Notes: generated by a model from the letters alone, not told the origin. A stretch of DNA of 64,000 nucleotides from Citrobacter sp. On2M (GCF_018035235.1 NZ_WPCV01000006.1:62001-126000), one strand, 5' to 3'. Positions 44,208-58,338 are shown, counted from the stretch's first letter. A program made the numbers and translations.

Positions 44208-45155
44208 TTACCCCTTGCCTTTTACACTGCTGATAAAGGTGGATCGGGCGGATTTGGATCCCAGACGCTCAGCTTCATCAAGCAGCTTCAGCGCTTTATC
44301 GACATCGCCTTTCGCCACGGCATCCTTAATGCCCTGGTTAAAATAACTTTCCGTGTCATTTAGCATTGGCTCACTTTTCTTCACCGGTTGTGGCGCTGGA
44401 GTAGCCACTGTTGCAGCCGGGGCTGCGTAGGCCACCGCAGGCGCGGCGGTATTGCCAACCGTGACAGGGCCAGGGCCGGATGAACCAAACAGCGGCCCAA
44501 CCAGAACACTGGAAGAGGAGCTGGTTTTTACTTTCAGCTTCAGCAGACCGTCGGTGGTATGACGGGCAATCGGGTCTGGAATATCCGGAATCGCGTTCCC
44601 TACACCTTTGGCATAGGCTTTTGCCGGGTCAAGCAGGGTCGTGGTCTGCTGGAGATCTTTATCCGTGGTAAAGACCAGCATATAGAGTTTTTGCTGGCCC
44701 AGCGCAGGCGTCAGACGCATGACTCCTTCCAGGCGATCGGCACTCATCACGCCGGGTTCCTGATAAGTGAAATAACTGCTGGGGAAGAACGCAGATGGCG
44801 TCATGTTCTGATCAAGAATTAAAACGTTTGGTGCAAATACGCTGGTTTGTTTGTTGACTTCACTGGTCAGCGTCAGGGTTAACTCACCAATATTCGCGGG
44901 TACACTGTACGCAGCGACTGGGCCAGTAATACCAGCAACATCCAGACGCTGACCCGCTGTCGCTAGCTGTGTCGACTGGGTTTTGGATTGATCAACTGGC
45001 GTCCAGGTTAACTGTTGTAGCGCAGCAGTGGGAATAGCTGGAGCCGCGGTGGTGTTCTGCGGAACAATATTTACATCGGCCAGGCTGATGCCAGGCGCGC
45101 TGGCAAATAACCCTGCAGATAAACAAAGGGCAACGAGACTTTTCTTCATTTTCAT
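44208..45155 (-). CDS. malM: MalM, periplasmic maltose-operon protein
   Basis: 315 residues with signal peptide (SLVALCLSAGLFASAPGISLA). A proline/alanine-rich linker (AAPATVATPAPQPVKK) leads to a conserved C-terminal helix region (ESYFNQGIKDAVAKGDVDKA). Last gene of malK-lamB-malM; the role in maltodextrin uptake is unclear. ATG 45153-45155 has GAGG upstream. Confidence 0.95.
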   Translation of the reverse strand: MKMKKSLVALCLSAGLFASAPGISLADVNIVPQNTTAAPAIPTAALQQLTWTPVDQSKTQSTQLATAGQRLDVAGITGPVAAYSVPANIGELTLTLTSEVNKQTSVFAPNVLILDQNMTPSAFFPSSYFTYQEPGVMSADRLEGVMRLTPALGQQKLYMLVFTTDKDLQQTTTLLDPAKAYAKGVGNAIPDIPDPIARHTTDGLLKLKVKTSSSSSVLVGPLFGSSGPGPVTVGNTAAPAVAYAAPAATVATPAPQPVKKSEPMLNDTESYFNQGIKDAVAKGDVDKALKLLDEAERLGSKSARSTFISSVKGKG

Positions 45156-45218
45156 TGTTATCACCTCAGATAGCATGGGTTCAGCGGTGGCCAGGCAATA
45201 GCGCGCTAAACCGTAATC

Positions 45219-45240
45219 AAGAGGGGCTGGCGCCCCTCTT
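45219..45240 (-). terminator. Hairpin between lamB and malM
   Basis: Perfect stem AAGAGGGGC/GCCCCTCTT. It may partly terminate or stabilise the lamB message, lowering malM relative to lamB. Confidence 0.65.
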
Positions 45241-45268
45241 TCGGTCTTTACGTCAGGTTAGTGCTGAA

Positions 45269-46654
<1,386 letters not shown>

Positions 46655-46703
46655 CTAAACGCATCGACTTGATAGTTTTGCGTTTCGTTTTTTTATGGGG
46701 GCC

Positions 46704-47813
46704 TTAAACGCCCGGCTCTTGATGCAACCGACGACATGCAGTGCCATCCTCACGGAACAGATGGCAACGCTCTGGCGGCAGGCCGATAGCGAATGTGGCA
46801 CCCTCTTGTACCAACACCACGTCGTTCTGGCGGTAAACCAGGTTTTGACGGATGGCGGGGATCTGGATATGAATTTGTGTTTCGTGACCAAGCTGCTCGA
46901 CCACCTGCACTTCACCTTCGAGGGTGACATCGGCGATATCACTGGGCAGCAAATGCTCCGGACGGATACCTAAAGACATGTTGGCGCCAACCTGCACCGC
47001 GTGGCTGTCTACCGGCAGCCATATTTGCTGGCGGTTGGGCAGTTCAACCTGCACCTGATCGATGGCCGTCCCGGTAACTTTCACCGGCAGGAAGTTCATC
47101 TTCGGCGAGCCAATAAACCCGGCAACAAAGCGGTCAGCCGGGTAATGGTACAGCTCCAACGGTTTACCAACCTGCGCCACGCGCCCCGCATCCAGCACCA
47201 CGATTTTGTCGGCCAGCGTCATCGCCTCGACCTGATCGTGGGTGACGTAAATCATCGTGCGGCCAAGACGTTTATGCAGACGGGAAATTTCAATGCGCAT
47301 CTGTACGCGCAGTGCTGCATCGAGGTTGGAGAGAGGTTCATCGAGCAGAAATACGCGCGGTTCAGCGACCAACGTACGACCAATCGCCACGCGCTGACGT
47401 TGTCCGCCGGAAAGTGCTTTCGGTTTACGCTCCAGCAGATGGGCCAGTTGCAGAACTTCCGCCACCTGATTCACGCGCTGGTTCATCACCTCTTTTTTTG
47501 CGCCAGCCAGCTTGAGGCCGAACGACATATTTTCCGCAACGGATAAATGGGGATACAACGCGTAGGACTGAAAGACCATGCCCACACCGCGTTCGGCGGG
47601 CGGAATGTCGTTCATCCGGGTCTCACCGATAAACAGGTCGCCACTGGTGATGGTTTCAAGTCCGGCGATCATACGCAGCAAGGTCGACTTACCACAGCCT
47701 GACGGTCCGACAAACACCACGAACTCCCCTTCGTGAATGTCGAGATTGATATCTTTTGATACCACCACGTCACCCCAGGCTTTCGTTACATTACGCAGCT
47801 GTACGCTCGCCAT
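46704..47813 (-). CDS. malK: MalK, ATPase of the maltose ABC transporter
   Basis: 369 residues. Walker [10 protein letters not shown], signature [15 protein letters not shown], Walker [14 protein letters not shown], switch histidine in [11 protein letters not shown], and a C-terminal regulatory domain that binds MalT and EIIA-Glc in E. coli. Powers MalFGK2. First gene of malK-lamB-malM, divergent from malEFG. Confidence 0.98.
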   Translation of the reverse strand: MASVQLRNVTKAWGDVVVSKDINLDIHEGEFVVFVGPSGCGKSTLLRMIAGLETITSGDLFIGETRMNDIPPAERGVGMVFQSYALYPHLSVAENMSFGLKLAGAKKEVMNQRVNQVAEVLQLAHLLERKPKALSGGQRQRVAIGRTLVAEPRVFLLDEPLSNLDAALRVQMRIEISRLHKRLGRTMIYVTHDQVEAMTLADKIVVLDAGRVAQVGKPLELYHYPADRFVAGFIGSPKMNFLPVKVTGTAIDQVQVELPNRQQIWLPVDSHAVQVGANMSLGIRPEHLLPSDIADVTLEGEVQVVEQLGHETQIHIQIPAIRQNLVYRQNDVVLVQEGATFAIGLPPERCHLFREDGTACRRLHQEPGV

Positions 47814-49364
<1,551 letters not shown>

Positions 49365-49408
49365 TACGGTTTCCCTTATTTCTTAGGGAATCAGGTTTAT
49401 TGAATACG

Positions 49409-49537
49409 TTGTTACGCGAAAGCATTCGCGCTACATCGAGGCGGCAAGGAGGCAAATCCCCAGGAGCTTACATAAGTAAGTGACTGGGGTGCGCTTCCGC
49501 AGCCAACAAAGAGGTAGTGCGAAGGATAAAGCGTAAA
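49409..49537. repeat. ERIC element between malE and malF
   Basis: About 128 bp, close to consensus: core AATCCCCAGGAGCTTACATA then AGTAAGTGACTGGGGTGCGC, with inverted ends GTTACGCG..TTCGCGCTAC and GTAGTGCGAAGGATAAAGCG. It lies wholly inside the malEFG transcript and ends just before the malF ribosome-binding site. A small hairpin TTCCCT/AGGGAA precedes it at about 49371-49390. Confidence 0.93.
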
Positions 49538-49551
49538 GAGGATTGAACCCC

Positions 49552-51096
49552 ATGGATGTCATTAAAAAGAAACACTGGTGGCAAAGCGACACGCTGAAAT
49601 GGTCAGTGATAGGTCTGCTTGGGCTACTGGTCGGTTACCTTGTTGTTTTGATGTACGCTCAGGGGGAGTACCTGTTTGCCATCATGACGCTGATTTTAAG
49701 CTCTGCTGGCCTGTATATTTTCGCTAACCGCAAAACCTATGCCTGGCGCTATGTTTACCCGGGCGTTGCCGGTATGGGGCTGTTTGTCCTGTTTCCGCTG
49801 ATTTGTACGATCACAATTGCCTTTACCAACTACAGCAGCACCAACCAGTTGACCTTTGAACGTGCTCAGGAAGTCCTGATGGATCGTTCTTATCAGGCTG
49901 GGAAAACCTACAACTTTGGTCTGTATCCGGTGGGTGCGGAGTGGCAACTGGCCCTCACCGACGGTGAAACCGGCAAGAATTATGTTTCCGACGCCTTTAA
50001 ATTTGGCGGCGAACAGAAACTGCAACTGAAAGAAACGGATGCCTTGCCAGCGGGCGAGCGTGGGACGCTGCGCATCATCACGCAGAATCGCCAGGCGCTG
50101 AACCAACTGACCGCCATCCTGCCGGATGAAAGCAAAGTGATTATGAGCTCGTTGCGCCAGTTCTCCGGCACGCAGCCACTTTATACGCTCGCTGATGACG
50201 GTACGCTCACCAACAACCAGAGCGGCGTGAAATACCGTCCGAACAACGACATTGGTTATTACCAGGCGATTAACGCCGACGGTAGTTGGGGTGCAGAAAA
50301 GTTAAGCCCTGGCTATACCGTGACCATCGGCTGGGATAACTTCACCCGCGTATTTACCGACGAAGGTATCCAGAAACCGTTTTTCGCCATCTTTGTCTGG
50401 ACGGTGGTCTTCTCCGTTCTGACCGTGATCCTCACCGTGGCCGTCGGGATGGTGCTGGCTTGTCTCGTACAGTGGGAGTCACTCAAAGGCAAAGCGATTT
50501 ACCGTGTGCTGCTTATCCTGCCGTACGCTGTGCCGTCGTTTATCTCGATTCTGATTTTCAAAGGGCTGTTCAACCAGAGCTTTGGTGAAATCAACATGAT
50601 GCTGAGCGCACTGTTTGGCATCAAACCGGCCTGGTTCAGCGACCCTACCACCGCACGCTCGATGATTATTATCGTCAATACCTGGCTGGGTTATCCGTAC
50701 ATGATGATCCTGTGCATGGGTCTGTTGAAAGCGATTCCTGACGATTTATATGAAGCCTCGGCGATGGACGGCGCTGGCCCGTTCCAGAACTTCTTTAAGA
50801 TTACGCTACCGCTGCTGATTAAACCGCTGACACCGCTGATGATTGCCAGCTTCGCCTTTAACTTTAACAACTTCGTGCTGATCCAACTGTTGACCAACGG
50901 TGGCCCGGACCGTCTTGGCACCACCACGCCAGCAGGCTATACCGACCTGCTCGTGAGCTACACCTACCGTATCGCCTTTGAAGGCGGCGGCGGTCAGGAC
51001 TTCGGTCTGGCAGCGGCGATTGCCACGCTGATCTTCCTGCTGGTGGGTGCGCTGGCGATTGTTAACCTGAAAGCCACACGAATGAAGTTTGATTAA
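49552..51096 (+). CDS. malF: MalF, maltose transporter membrane subunit
   Basis: 514 residues. Eight helices with the large periplasmic P2 loop (residues about 95-275) special to MalF, and the EAA coupling loop [20 protein letters not shown] that contacts MalK. The ATG at 49552 follows AGAGGAT and matches the E. coli length; a TTG three codons earlier overlaps the ribosome-binding site. Confidence 0.97.
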   Translation: MDVIKKKHWWQSDTLKWSVIGLLGLLVGYLVVLMYAQGEYLFAIMTLILSSAGLYIFANRKTYAWRYVYPGVAGMGLFVLFPLICTITIAFTNYSSTNQLTFERAQEVLMDRSYQAGKTYNFGLYPVGAEWQLALTDGETGKNYVSDAFKFGGEQKLQLKETDALPAGERGTLRIITQNRQALNQLTAILPDESKVIMSSLRQFSGTQPLYTLADDGTLTNNQSGVKYRPNNDIGYYQAINADGSWGAEKLSPGYTVTIGWDNFTRVFTDEGIQKPFFAIFVWTVVFSVLTVILTVAVGMVLACLVQWESLKGKAIYRVLLILPYAVPSFISILIFKGLFNQSFGEINMMLSALFGIKPAWFSDPTTARSMIIIVNTWLGYPYMMILCMGLLKAIPDDLYEASAMDGAGPFQNFFKITLPLLIKPLTPLMIASFAFNFNNFVLIQLLTNGGPDRLGTTTPAGYTDLLVSYTYRIAFEGGGGQDFGLAAAIATLIFLLVGALAIVNLKATRMKFD

Positions 51097-51110
51097 GGGA
51101 GACAACGAAC

Positions 51111-52001
51111 ATGGCTATGGTACAACCCAAATCTCAGAAACTGCGTCTCTTAACAACGCACCTGCTGTTGCTGATTTTCATCGCAGCGATCATGTTCCCG
51201 CTGCTGATGGTTATCGCTATCTCGCTGCGCGAAGGTAACTTCGCCACCGGTAGCCTGATCCCGGAAAACATCTCCTGGGAACACTGGAAACTGGCGCTGG
51301 GCTTTAGCGTTGAGCACGCAGATGGCCGTGTGACGCCGCCGCCGTTCCCGGTACTGCTGTGGCTGTGGAACTCAGTGAAAGTGGCCACCATTACCGCGAT
51401 CGGTATTGTGACGCTTTCCACCACCTGTGCTTACGCCTTTGCCCGTATGCGCTTCCCCGGTAAAGCAACCCTGCTTAAAGGGATGCTGATTTTCCAGATG
51501 TTCCCGGCGGTGCTGTCTCTGGTCGCGTTATATGCCTTGTTTGACCGCCTGGGCCAGTACATTCCGTTTATTGGTCTGAACACTCACGGCGGCGTGATCT
51601 TCGCCTATCTTGGCGGTATTGCGCTGCATGTGTGGACGATTAAGGGCTATTTCGAAACCATCGATGGTTCGCTGGAAGAAGCGGCATCGTTGGACGGCGC
51701 GACGCCGTGGCAGGCATTCCGCCTGGTGCTGCTGCCGCTTTCCGTTCCGATTCTGGCGGTGGTGTTTATTCTGTCATTCATTGCCGCTATTACCGAAGTA
51801 CCGGTCGCGTCACTGCTGCTGCGTGATGTGAACAGCTACACCCTTGCGGTAGGTATGCAGCAGTACCTCAATCCACAGAACTATTTGTGGGGCGACTTTG
51901 CCGCCGCAGCTGTACTTTCAGCCATTCCGATCACACTGGTGTTCCTGCTGGCACAACGCTGGCTGGTCAACGGCCTGACGGCAGGTGGTGTGAAAGGTTA
52001 A
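51111..52001 (+). CDS. malG: MalG, maltose transporter membrane subunit
   Basis: 296 residues, six helices, EAA loop [20 protein letters not shown] and the C-terminal tail [10 protein letters not shown] that reaches into the MalK dimer. Partner of MalF. 14 bases after malF; ends before a strong terminator. Confidence 0.97.
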   Translation: MAMVQPKSQKLRLLTTHLLLLIFIAAIMFPLLMVIAISLREGNFATGSLIPENISWEHWKLALGFSVEHADGRVTPPPFPVLLWLWNSVKVATITAIGIVTLSTTCAYAFARMRFPGKATLLKGMLIFQMFPAVLSLVALYALFDRLGQYIPFIGLNTHGGVIFAYLGGIALHVWTIKGYFETIDGSLEEAASLDGATPWQAFRLVLLPLSVPILAVVFILSFIAAITEVPVASLLLRDVNSYTLAVGMQQYLNPQNYLWGDFAAAAVLSAIPITLVFLLAQRWLVNGLTAGGVKG

Positions 52002-52082
52002 GTTTTACCGAAGTAAACGCCCGGCAACGGGCAAGCCACTGCAACCCTCAACTTATGTTATCCCAACCTGTGACTGTTATTC

Positions 52083-52108
52083 GGCGCTCTACGGAGCGCC
52101 CTTTTTTT
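52083..52108 (+). terminator. malEFG terminator
   Basis: Stem GGCGCTC/GAGCGCC, loop TACG, followed by CTTTTTTT. Confidence 0.93.
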
Positions 52109-52324
52109 ATGTTATTTTGCATTACGCTTACGATTATTTCCTTTCGTGCTCCCCATCACTGCAATTATATTTTGCGCCTGAAAATGAACTAATTAAACGG
52201 AATTAAGATCACAGAAAAGACAAAACGTAATTGCAATGTAAAAAATGATAATTGTCTTCCCTGCCTGTTAAATTCACCATCACGGCACTGATCAAAAGAG
52301 CTGTACCCTCTAAGGCAGGTCTGA
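52109..52324 (+). promoter_or_regulatory. xylE upstream region with repeated TAATTG motifs
   Basis: AT-rich, no gene. TAATTG occurs at 52228-52233 and 52249-52254, 21 bp apart (two helical turns), which would suit a tandem AraC-family operator such as XylR; this is only a suggestion. AAGGCAGG before the ATG acts as ribosome-binding site. Confidence 0.35.
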
Positions 52325-53800
52325 ATGAACACTCAATATAATTCTAGTTATATTTTTTCGATTACATTAGTCGCAACTTTAGGAGGACTATTATTCGGTT
52401 ACGACACTGCTGTCATATCCGGAACGGTAGAATCCTTAAATACCGTATTTGTCGCTCCACAACACTTAAGTGAATCCGCCGCCAACTCATTGTTGGGTTT
52501 TTGCGTCGCCAGCGCGTTGATTGGCTGCATCATCGGCGGTGCGCTGGGCGGCTATTGTAGTAACCGCTTTGGTCGTCGGGACTCGCTGAAAATCGCGGCC
52601 CTGCTTTTTTTTATTTCCGGTATTGGTTCCGCCTGGCCTGAATTAGGCTTTACCACGATTAATCCAGATAACGCCGTACCCGTTTATTTGGCCGGATACG
52701 TTCCCGAATTTGTTATTTATCGTATCATTGGTGGTATTGGCGTAGGTTTAGCCTCGATGCTCTCACCAATGTATATTGCCGAACTGGCCCCCGCACACAT
52801 TCGTGGGAAACTGGTCTCGTTTAACCAGTTCGCCATTATTTTTGGTCAACTATTAGTGTATTGCGTTAACTATTTCATCGCGCGTTCAGGCGACGCTAAC
52901 TGGCTGAATACCGATGGCTGGCGATATATGTTTGCGTCAGAAAGTATTCCCGCCCTGCTGTTTTTACTGCTGCTGTACACCGTACCAGAAAGCCCGCGCT
53001 GGCTGATGGCGCGTGGTCGACACGAACAAGCAGAAGGTATTCTGCGCAAGATTATGGGTAGCACACTCGCCACTCAGGCCATGCAGGAGATCAATCAGTC
53101 TCTGGAACATGGTCGCAAAACCGGTGGTCGCCTGCTGATGTTTGGTGCAGGCGTTATCGTCATCGGCGTAATGCTTTCCATTTTCCAACAGTTCGTCGGT
53201 ATCAACGTCGTGCTGTACTACGCCCCGGAGGTGTTTAAAACGCTGGGAGCCAGTACCGATGTGGCGCTGCTGCAGACCATTATTGTCGGCGTGATCAACC
53301 TGAGCTTTACCGTATTGGCGATCATGACGGTGGATAAATTTGGTCGCAAACCGCTGCAAATTATTGGCGCCTTAGGTATGGCCATTGGTATGTTCAGTCT
53401 CGGTACTGCGTTTTACACCCAGGCTTCCGGGCTGATAGCGCTGCTGTCGATGCTGTTTTACGTCGCCGCATTCGCCATGTCCTGGGGGCCGGTTTGCTGG
53501 GTGCTGTTGGCCGAAATTTTCCCCAATGCGATTCGTGGCAAGGCACTCGCCATTGCGGTTGCCGCTCAATGGCTGGCAAACTACTTCGTTTCCTGGACCT
53601 TCCCGATGATGGACAAAAATTCGTGGCTGGTTTCCCATTTCCACAACGGTTTTTCCTACTGGATCTACGGTTGTATGGGCATTCTGGCAGCCTTGTTTAT
53701 GTGGCGGTTCGTACCGGAAACCAAGGGCAAAACGCTGGAAGAACTTGAACAACTGTGGGAGCCCGCAGCAGAGAAAGCGAAACCTGCCTCTGCGCAGTAA
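52325..53800 (+). CDS. xylE: XylE, D-xylose/proton symporter
   Basis: 491 residues, 12-helix sugar porter (MFS). Motifs: GYDTAVISG in helix 1, NRFGRRDSLK, PESPRWLMARGR after helix 6, QQFVGINVVLYY in helix 7 (sugar-binding glutamines), and PETKGKTLEELEQLW at the end. Close to E. coli XylE. Lies just past malG but after a terminator, so independently expressed. Confidence 0.95.
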   Translation: MNTQYNSSYIFSITLVATLGGLLFGYDTAVISGTVESLNTVFVAPQHLSESAANSLLGFCVASALIGCIIGGALGGYCSNRFGRRDSLKIAALLFFISGIGSAWPELGFTTINPDNAVPVYLAGYVPEFVIYRIIGGIGVGLASMLSPMYIAELAPAHIRGKLVSFNQFAIIFGQLLVYCVNYFIARSGDANWLNTDGWRYMFASESIPALLFLLLLYTVPESPRWLMARGRHEQAEGILRKIMGSTLATQAMQEINQSLEHGRKTGGRLLMFGAGVIVIGVMLSIFQQFVGINVVLYYAPEVFKTLGASTDVALLQTIIVGVINLSFTVLAIMTVDKFGRKPLQIIGALGMAIGMFSLGTAFYTQASGLIALLSMLFYVAAFAMSWGPVCWVLLAEIFPNAIRGKALAIAVAAQWLANYFVSWTFPMMDKNSWLVSHFHNGFSYWIYGCMGILAALFMWRFVPETKGKTLEELEQLWEPAAEKAKPASAQ

Positions 53801-53810
53801 CCCTGACCAT

Positions 53811-53847
53811 CAACACGCCGCAGCCCGAATGCGGCGTGTTGTTTTTT
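53811..53847. terminator. Terminator between xylE and psiE
   Basis: Stem AACACGCCGCA/TGCGGCGTGTT with a seven-base loop and GTTTTTT on the plus strand. The convergent psiE may also use it. Confidence 0.92.
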
Positions 53848-54256
53848 ACTCTCGCTTCAGCCGTTTGGAATTACACAGCCACAGGGTGATCACCAGCAGC
53901 AGGATCGCCGCAGAATAGATCAGCACATCCATCGGCGCTTTATGATCGACGATGATCAACCGCACAATCGCGGTGATCCCGATATAGACAAAGTAGCGCA
54001 ACGGAAAGTGAAACCCTGACTGAAAGTACTTCACAATCAACGCGATAAACTCAAAGTACAGGAAGTAAACCACCAGCCCTTCCACCAGTTCATATTTGCT
54101 GGTTTGTTCCGGCGCGAACAGCACATCCGCCAGATGCAGCGTTTCTTTCCCGAGGAATACGACCAGGATCAGGCCCAGACTCAGCAGTCCCAGATTCAAC
54201 ACGGTCTGTAAAATGGTGGAGATAAACTCCACGCGCGGACGAGATAGCGACGTCAT
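53846..54256 (-). CDS. psiE: PsiE, phosphate-starvation-inducible membrane protein
   Basis: 136 residues, four helices, same length as E. coli PsiE. In E. coli it is induced by PhoB under phosphate starvation and repressed by CRP-cAMP. Upstream (54303-54318) TGTGACAGAGATCTAC resembles a CRP site, and CTGTCAC on the minus strand resembles half a Pho box. Function unknown. Confidence 0.94.
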   Translation of the reverse strand: MTSLSRPRVEFISTILQTVLNLGLLSLGLILVVFLGKETLHLADVLFAPEQTSKYELVEGLVVYFLYFEFIALIVKYFQSGFHFPLRYFVYIGITAIVRLIIVDHKAPMDVLIYSAAILLLVITLWLCNSKRLKRE

Positions 54257-54394
54257 AACAGCACCTCATACTCAGTGGCGAGGTTCCTGTATAACGCAAA
54301 AATGTGACAGAGATCTACATTTTTTGTTTATGTTTTGTGCAAGAAAGGTCAACGGAGAATGATGAATACCACGATACATTTCACAGGATGAATT

Positions 54395-54847
54395 ATGCAG
54401 CTAAGACAATCTGCTATCCGCAACGTGACCTGCGGTGAGAACGTGGTGATTTATGAACCCGCCAATCTCTACGATTGCATATTGGGTGACAACGTTTTTG
54501 TCGGACCATTCGTTGAAATCCAGGGCAACACGCAGATTGGCGCAGACAGCAAAATTCAGTCGCATACCTTCATCTGCGAATATGTCACCCTCGGCGCCCG
54601 CTGTTTTATCGGGCATGGCGTGATGTTCGCCAACGATATGTTTCGCGGAGGAAAACCCAACGCCGACCGCAACAGCTGGGGTCGCATTACGATTGGCGAC
54701 GATGTTTCGATCGGCAGCGGGGCGACCATTCTGGCGGTCACTGTCTGCGATGGCGCGGTCATCGGCGCGGGCAGCGTAGTGACCAAATCGATCACCGAGA
54801 AAGGCGTGTATGCGGGAAACCCGGCAAAATTATTGCGCCGTTTATAA
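54395..54847 (+). CDS. Left-handed beta-helix acyltransferase (hexapeptide repeats)
   Basis: 150 residues of hexapeptide repeats ([LIV]-G-x4), such as ILGDNVFVGPFVEIQGNTQI and ITIGDDVSIGSGATILA, with an extended loop carrying GHGVMFANDMFRGG. The histidine in IGHGVM is a likely catalytic base. Close in pattern to sugar N-acetyltransferases used for surface polysaccharides. AGGATG precedes the ATG. Next to the yjbEFGH exopolysaccharide genes but convergent with them. Not at this place in K-12; substrate unknown. Confidence 0.82.
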   Translation: MQLRQSAIRNVTCGENVVIYEPANLYDCILGDNVFVGPFVEIQGNTQIGADSKIQSHTFICEYVTLGARCFIGHGVMFANDMFRGGKPNADRNSWGRITIGDDVSIGSGATILAVTVCDGAVIGAGSVVTKSITEKGVYAGNPAKLLRRL

Positions 54848-54848
54848 A

Positions 54849-54876
54849 GCCGGATGAGCGCAAGTCGCATCCGGCC
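54849..54876. repeat. REP unit between acyltransferase and yjbH
   Basis: GCCGGATGAGCGCAAGTCGCATCCGGC folds into a perfect-armed REP hairpin at the end of two convergent genes. Confidence 0.85.
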
Positions 54877-54881
54877 ATCAG

Positions 54882-56978
54882 TCAGCGGAAGTTTTCACTT
54901 CTGTCGCTGGTCATATCGTACAGACCAAACTTACGCCCAAGCTGCTGACCGCCATCGCGCGTTAACGGCGTCCAGCCAATCGCCGCGCGACTGCGGATTG
55001 GGCCTGACGAGAACAGATCCAGCGGCACGGAAACGTACACCCCTTTAGTAAAATCACCTTCGCCATACTCATCCGGCGAGGCGTTAGTGATAGTCGCATA
55101 ACCACCCACCACGACACCGCTGTCGAAGCGTTTGGCGATCTCCAACGTTCCGCCCTTATCCCCGGCCAGATACTGACCCACGCTGGCTTTCACCAGCACA
55201 TCCTGGGCGAAAGAAGGATTCCAGTACGCCGTCAAATGCCCGGTCTTCACGCTGTAGTCGGTGAATTTCATCATGTCCTGCGCGCTACGCCAGTCACGCT
55301 GTTTCACGTAGTTGGCATCAACACCAAACGCCCAATCGCTGTCCAGCGGGCGATACAGCACTTCTGCCCCCGCCCCGCCATACATGGTCTCCAGATAGCC
55401 GCCGTACACCTGTCCGTAAAACCCGTTGCCGAGTGACTGGAAGTAGTTGGCCTGCAGGTTATTCACGTAAACATCGTTTTGCACATAGTCACGTACATGG
55501 GTACGCACACGCGGCAAATGCGAATCCTGCGGCGGGTTGGTGTAGTTAAACTTGTCATAGTTATTGGCGAGGTTGGCGAACAAACTCCCGGTGGTCAGCA
55601 GATGATCGGTAACCCACCAATCCGCCGTACCCATCACGCCCAACTGATACATATAGAAATTTTCCGGGCCGCCCACCGACTGGTTAAGCACCGGATCGAT
55701 GTGGAAATCGAAGCGCGACTTATCGATATACCAGCCCTGCTCGGTCGTTTTCGGCACCACCGGCTCCACGCGTTTTTGCGTCAGCTGAGTCTCATGGCCC
55801 AACGGTTCGCCTTCCAGATGGTGCTTCAGGCTGGAAACTTCTGTTTCGGTCGTCACCTGCGGCAAGTTAAGGCGATTTTCCGTAATACGGATCGTGCGGA
55901 TCCCGTCTGGAAGATCGTTCATCACGATCCGGTTGGCACGCTCGATCCCCTCGCGCGAATCACGGTATTTCACCTGTTCGCCGGTTACATACAGCGTATC
56001 GCCCTGCACCTGGATTTTAGGATCCGCCAGCCCGGCATTGTATTTCAGCAGCGTTAGCTGATTCGCCACTACCGAATGTTGCAGGATGGCATCCTGCGGC
56101 TGCGGCTGATACTTCGGACGGGCGTTATCGTTATAGTGTGGTCGCAAGTCGTTAAAGTTAGTCCGCAGCGTGAACCCAAACATAAAGGTGTTCCCGCGCT
56201 CATAGCTGAGGTTAACGTCGGCCCAATCGGTGACGCGATAAATAGCGCCGACGTTAAACTTGCTCTTCTGATCCAGCTTGCCCGCAAAATCCTGCTGATA
56301 ATTATTGCCCTCGTACTCCAGTTTCAGACGCAGCGGCTGCCAGGGTGTCTGATATTCCACGCCGCCAAACAGCGACGCCGGGCCGTGGAACATCTGGCTG
56401 CCGTCAATGGAACCCGCCTGCTTGTAACTGTTATCGCGATGACAGAATTTATCGCTGTATGAGCAAAACGGATTGCTGACGTTACCACTGGTCCCGAGGT
56501 ATCCCCAGCCGAGACCGAGTGAGAAATCAAACGGTCCCCAGGCTTTGTTCGCCACAATATACTCCGCATCGAACAGGCCGGTTCCGCCAATATCGCGCGC
56601 GCCCACCGCCACCTGCGGCATCCAGTAGCTCTCTTCCCACAATCGCAGTTTAAGGTCGAAAGCCTTATCCTTGTAAGTCTGATCGCCTGAAAACGACTCC
56701 ACGCTGCTGTATTTTTTAGTGCGCACATCGGTATAGCGCAGGGTCGTTTCCAGCCACGGAAACAGTTGCACCGACGCAGAGTAATAGCGGTACTGATCGT
56801 TATCGCGGTAGTTAAGGCTCATTTCGCCCTCACGCGCCATGCGTGCAGTTGGGGTTTGCAGCAGCCCTACGCCACCAAAATCAGACTGGGAAGGACCAAT
56901 CGGCGCAGGATACGTTTCACCGTGACAGGCCGCGCTGATACCCAGCGCCAACAGGCTGAGCAGATAAGTTTTTCTCAT
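54882..56978 (-). CDS. yjbH: YjbH, outer-membrane exopolysaccharide export protein
   Basis: 698 residues with signal peptide ([15 protein letters not shown]) and a beta-rich, YjbH/GfcD (DUF940) sequence with many amphipathic strands, predicted as an outer-membrane barrel. Homologous to GfcD of group 4 capsule loci. Last gene of yjbEFGH; its start overlaps the yjbG stop. Confidence 0.94.
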   Translation of the reverse strand: MRKTYLLSLLALGISAACHGETYPAPIGPSQSDFGGVGLLQTPTARMAREGEMSLNYRDNDQYRYYSASVQLFPWLETTLRYTDVRTKKYSSVESFSGDQTYKDKAFDLKLRLWEESYWMPQVAVGARDIGGTGLFDAEYIVANKAWGPFDFSLGLGWGYLGTSGNVSNPFCSYSDKFCHRDNSYKQAGSIDGSQMFHGPASLFGGVEYQTPWQPLRLKLEYEGNNYQQDFAGKLDQKSKFNVGAIYRVTDWADVNLSYERGNTFMFGFTLRTNFNDLRPHYNDNARPKYQPQPQDAILQHSVVANQLTLLKYNAGLADPKIQVQGDTLYVTGEQVKYRDSREGIERANRIVMNDLPDGIRTIRITENRLNLPQVTTETEVSSLKHHLEGEPLGHETQLTQKRVEPVVPKTTEQGWYIDKSRFDFHIDPVLNQSVGGPENFYMYQLGVMGTADWWVTDHLLTTGSLFANLANNYDKFNYTNPPQDSHLPRVRTHVRDYVQNDVYVNNLQANYFQSLGNGFYGQVYGGYLETMYGGAGAEVLYRPLDSDWAFGVDANYVKQRDWRSAQDMMKFTDYSVKTGHLTAYWNPSFAQDVLVKASVGQYLAGDKGGTLEIAKRFDSGVVVGGYATITNASPDEYGEGDFTKGVYVSVPLDLFSSGPIRSRAAIGWTPLTRDGGQQLGRKFGLYDMTSDRSENFR

Positions 56979-57703
56979 TATTCGGGTATCCGCTGGGTCA
57001 GGGTGCGAAGAATGTCGGCATTGATTTCATCCGGGGTGCTGCTCCAGACAGATTCCGACAGCCCGACAAAAATGATGCTGCCGGGCATCGGCTCAATATG
57101 ACGTTTGTTCCAGTAGGCGACCGGTACTTTTTGTGTGCGTCCGTCGGGATAGACAACCCAGGCGTAGCTACGATCCGCGCCGCTGAGCCGATGCTGCCCA
57201 TCGAGATAGCTGGCAACATCACGTCCGGGTATAAACGGCTGTTTACCCGAGTGGCTTAGCAAACCCAACAGCGTGATATCCGTGGGCTGCGGTCCGACCC
57301 ACAGCGTGTAATTACCCTGCAACGGCGGGTTGCCTCGCTCACTGGTACGCACTACATCCGGGTCGAGATTAATTGTCTGCCTGCCGGTCACCTTCAGCGC
57401 CTGAATTTGCTGGCGTAATGCGTTGATAGCGCCACTTGCTTCAGCGCCCAACGTCACCAGGCGAGCCAGTAATGCCTGCTGCTGACGTTGTGCCTCAGTT
57501 GTTGCCCGCTCTTCGCTGATAACCGCGCCTGGCCACCAGCTATTGCTCAACCGCGGCTGTCCGACCAGGTCGAGCAGATGTTCAGCCCCGGTCAGCGTTT
57601 TTGCTTCTGTGCTACCTGTCGTGATCACTTTTACACTGCCTACAGCAAAAACAGATGCCGCGCACAGGCTGAATGTCAGCGCAGTAATCATTTGTTTCAT
57701 CAT
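56978..57703 (-). CDS. yjbG: YjbG, periplasmic exopolysaccharide protein (GfcC-like)
   Basis: 241 residues, signal peptide ([16 protein letters not shown]), GfcC-type domain with [17 protein letters not shown] and [20 protein letters not shown]. Acts with YjbF and YjbH in making or exporting an exopolysaccharide. Starts within the yjbF stop (ATGATG overlap). Confidence 0.94.
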   Translation of the reverse strand: MMKQMITALTFSLCAASVFAVGSVKVITTGSTEAKTLTGAEHLLDLVGQPRLSNSWWPGAVISEERATTEAQRQQQALLARLVTLGAEASGAINALRQQIQALKVTGRQTINLDPDVVRTSERGNPPLQGNYTLWVGPQPTDITLLGLLSHSGKQPFIPGRDVASYLDGQHRLSGADRSYAWVVYPDGRTQKVPVAYWNKRHIEPMPGSIIFVGLSESVWSSTPDEINADILRTLTQRIPE

Positions 57704-58338
57704 GGTTTTGCCGCCTTAATCAGCGTAGTTTTCACCGGGAAGAAACCTGCGCCAAGATACTGTTCTGACTGGCGAATCATGCCGTCACTATCTACCCAGT
57801 AGCGGTTATGCCAGCGCGTTTGATCGGTGGTGACCTCTTCATCGAGGATCCGTACCGGCGTGTTATCGCTGCCGACTTTGATGGTGTCTGCGCCATCCCA
57901 GGTGAAAACCGAGCGCGCGGTGGCATAGCGTACCTGCTGATGTTCAGTCCAGCCCATCGTGCGGGTCCACGTTGCGCCGTCGACTATCTGATTTGGCTTG
58001 ATGAGCGGGTCTGCCGCCAGATTATTCACCTCGATCAGGTTGTCTGTACCGAGCTGTGTTTTCACAATGCGCCCATGCTGCGTGACAAGAATGGCCCGAT
58101 CCTGAGTCACCCATTTCTGCTGTCCGTTTTCTGCAAACGCGAGTACCACAAACAGTTGGGGACCGCCGTTGAGCTGCATGTACTGGCTGGCGTAAGGCAT
58201 GTTTTGAATTTCATCGTCCGTCATCTGTACGCCGGGAGTACCAAACACGCTATCCCACAGCGAATACCCCAACCCTTCGGTGGTGGCTGAGCACGCCTGT
58301 AGTAACAGGCAAACCATTATGAGCGCTGGTCGCTTCAC
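57700..58338 (-). CDS. yjbF: YjbF, outer-membrane lipoprotein (GfcB-like)
   Basis: 212 residues from GTG 58336-58338, after GGAG with a seven-base spacer. Lipobox LLLQAC, so a lipoprotein. Mature part has YASQYMQLNGGPQLFVVLAFAE and WTRTMGWTEHQQVRYATA, as in E. coli YjbF and GfcB. The frame is open ten codons further upstream. Confidence 0.94.
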   Translation of the reverse strand: MKRPALIMVCLLLQACSATTEGLGYSLWDSVFGTPGVQMTDDEIQNMPYASQYMQLNGGPQLFVVLAFAENGQQKWVTQDRAILVTQHGRIVKTQLGTDNLIEVNNLAADPLIKPNQIVDGATWTRTMGWTEHQQVRYATARSVFTWDGADTIKVGSDNTPVRILDEEVTTDQTRWHNRYWVDSDGMIRQSEQYLGAGFFPVKTTLIKAAKP

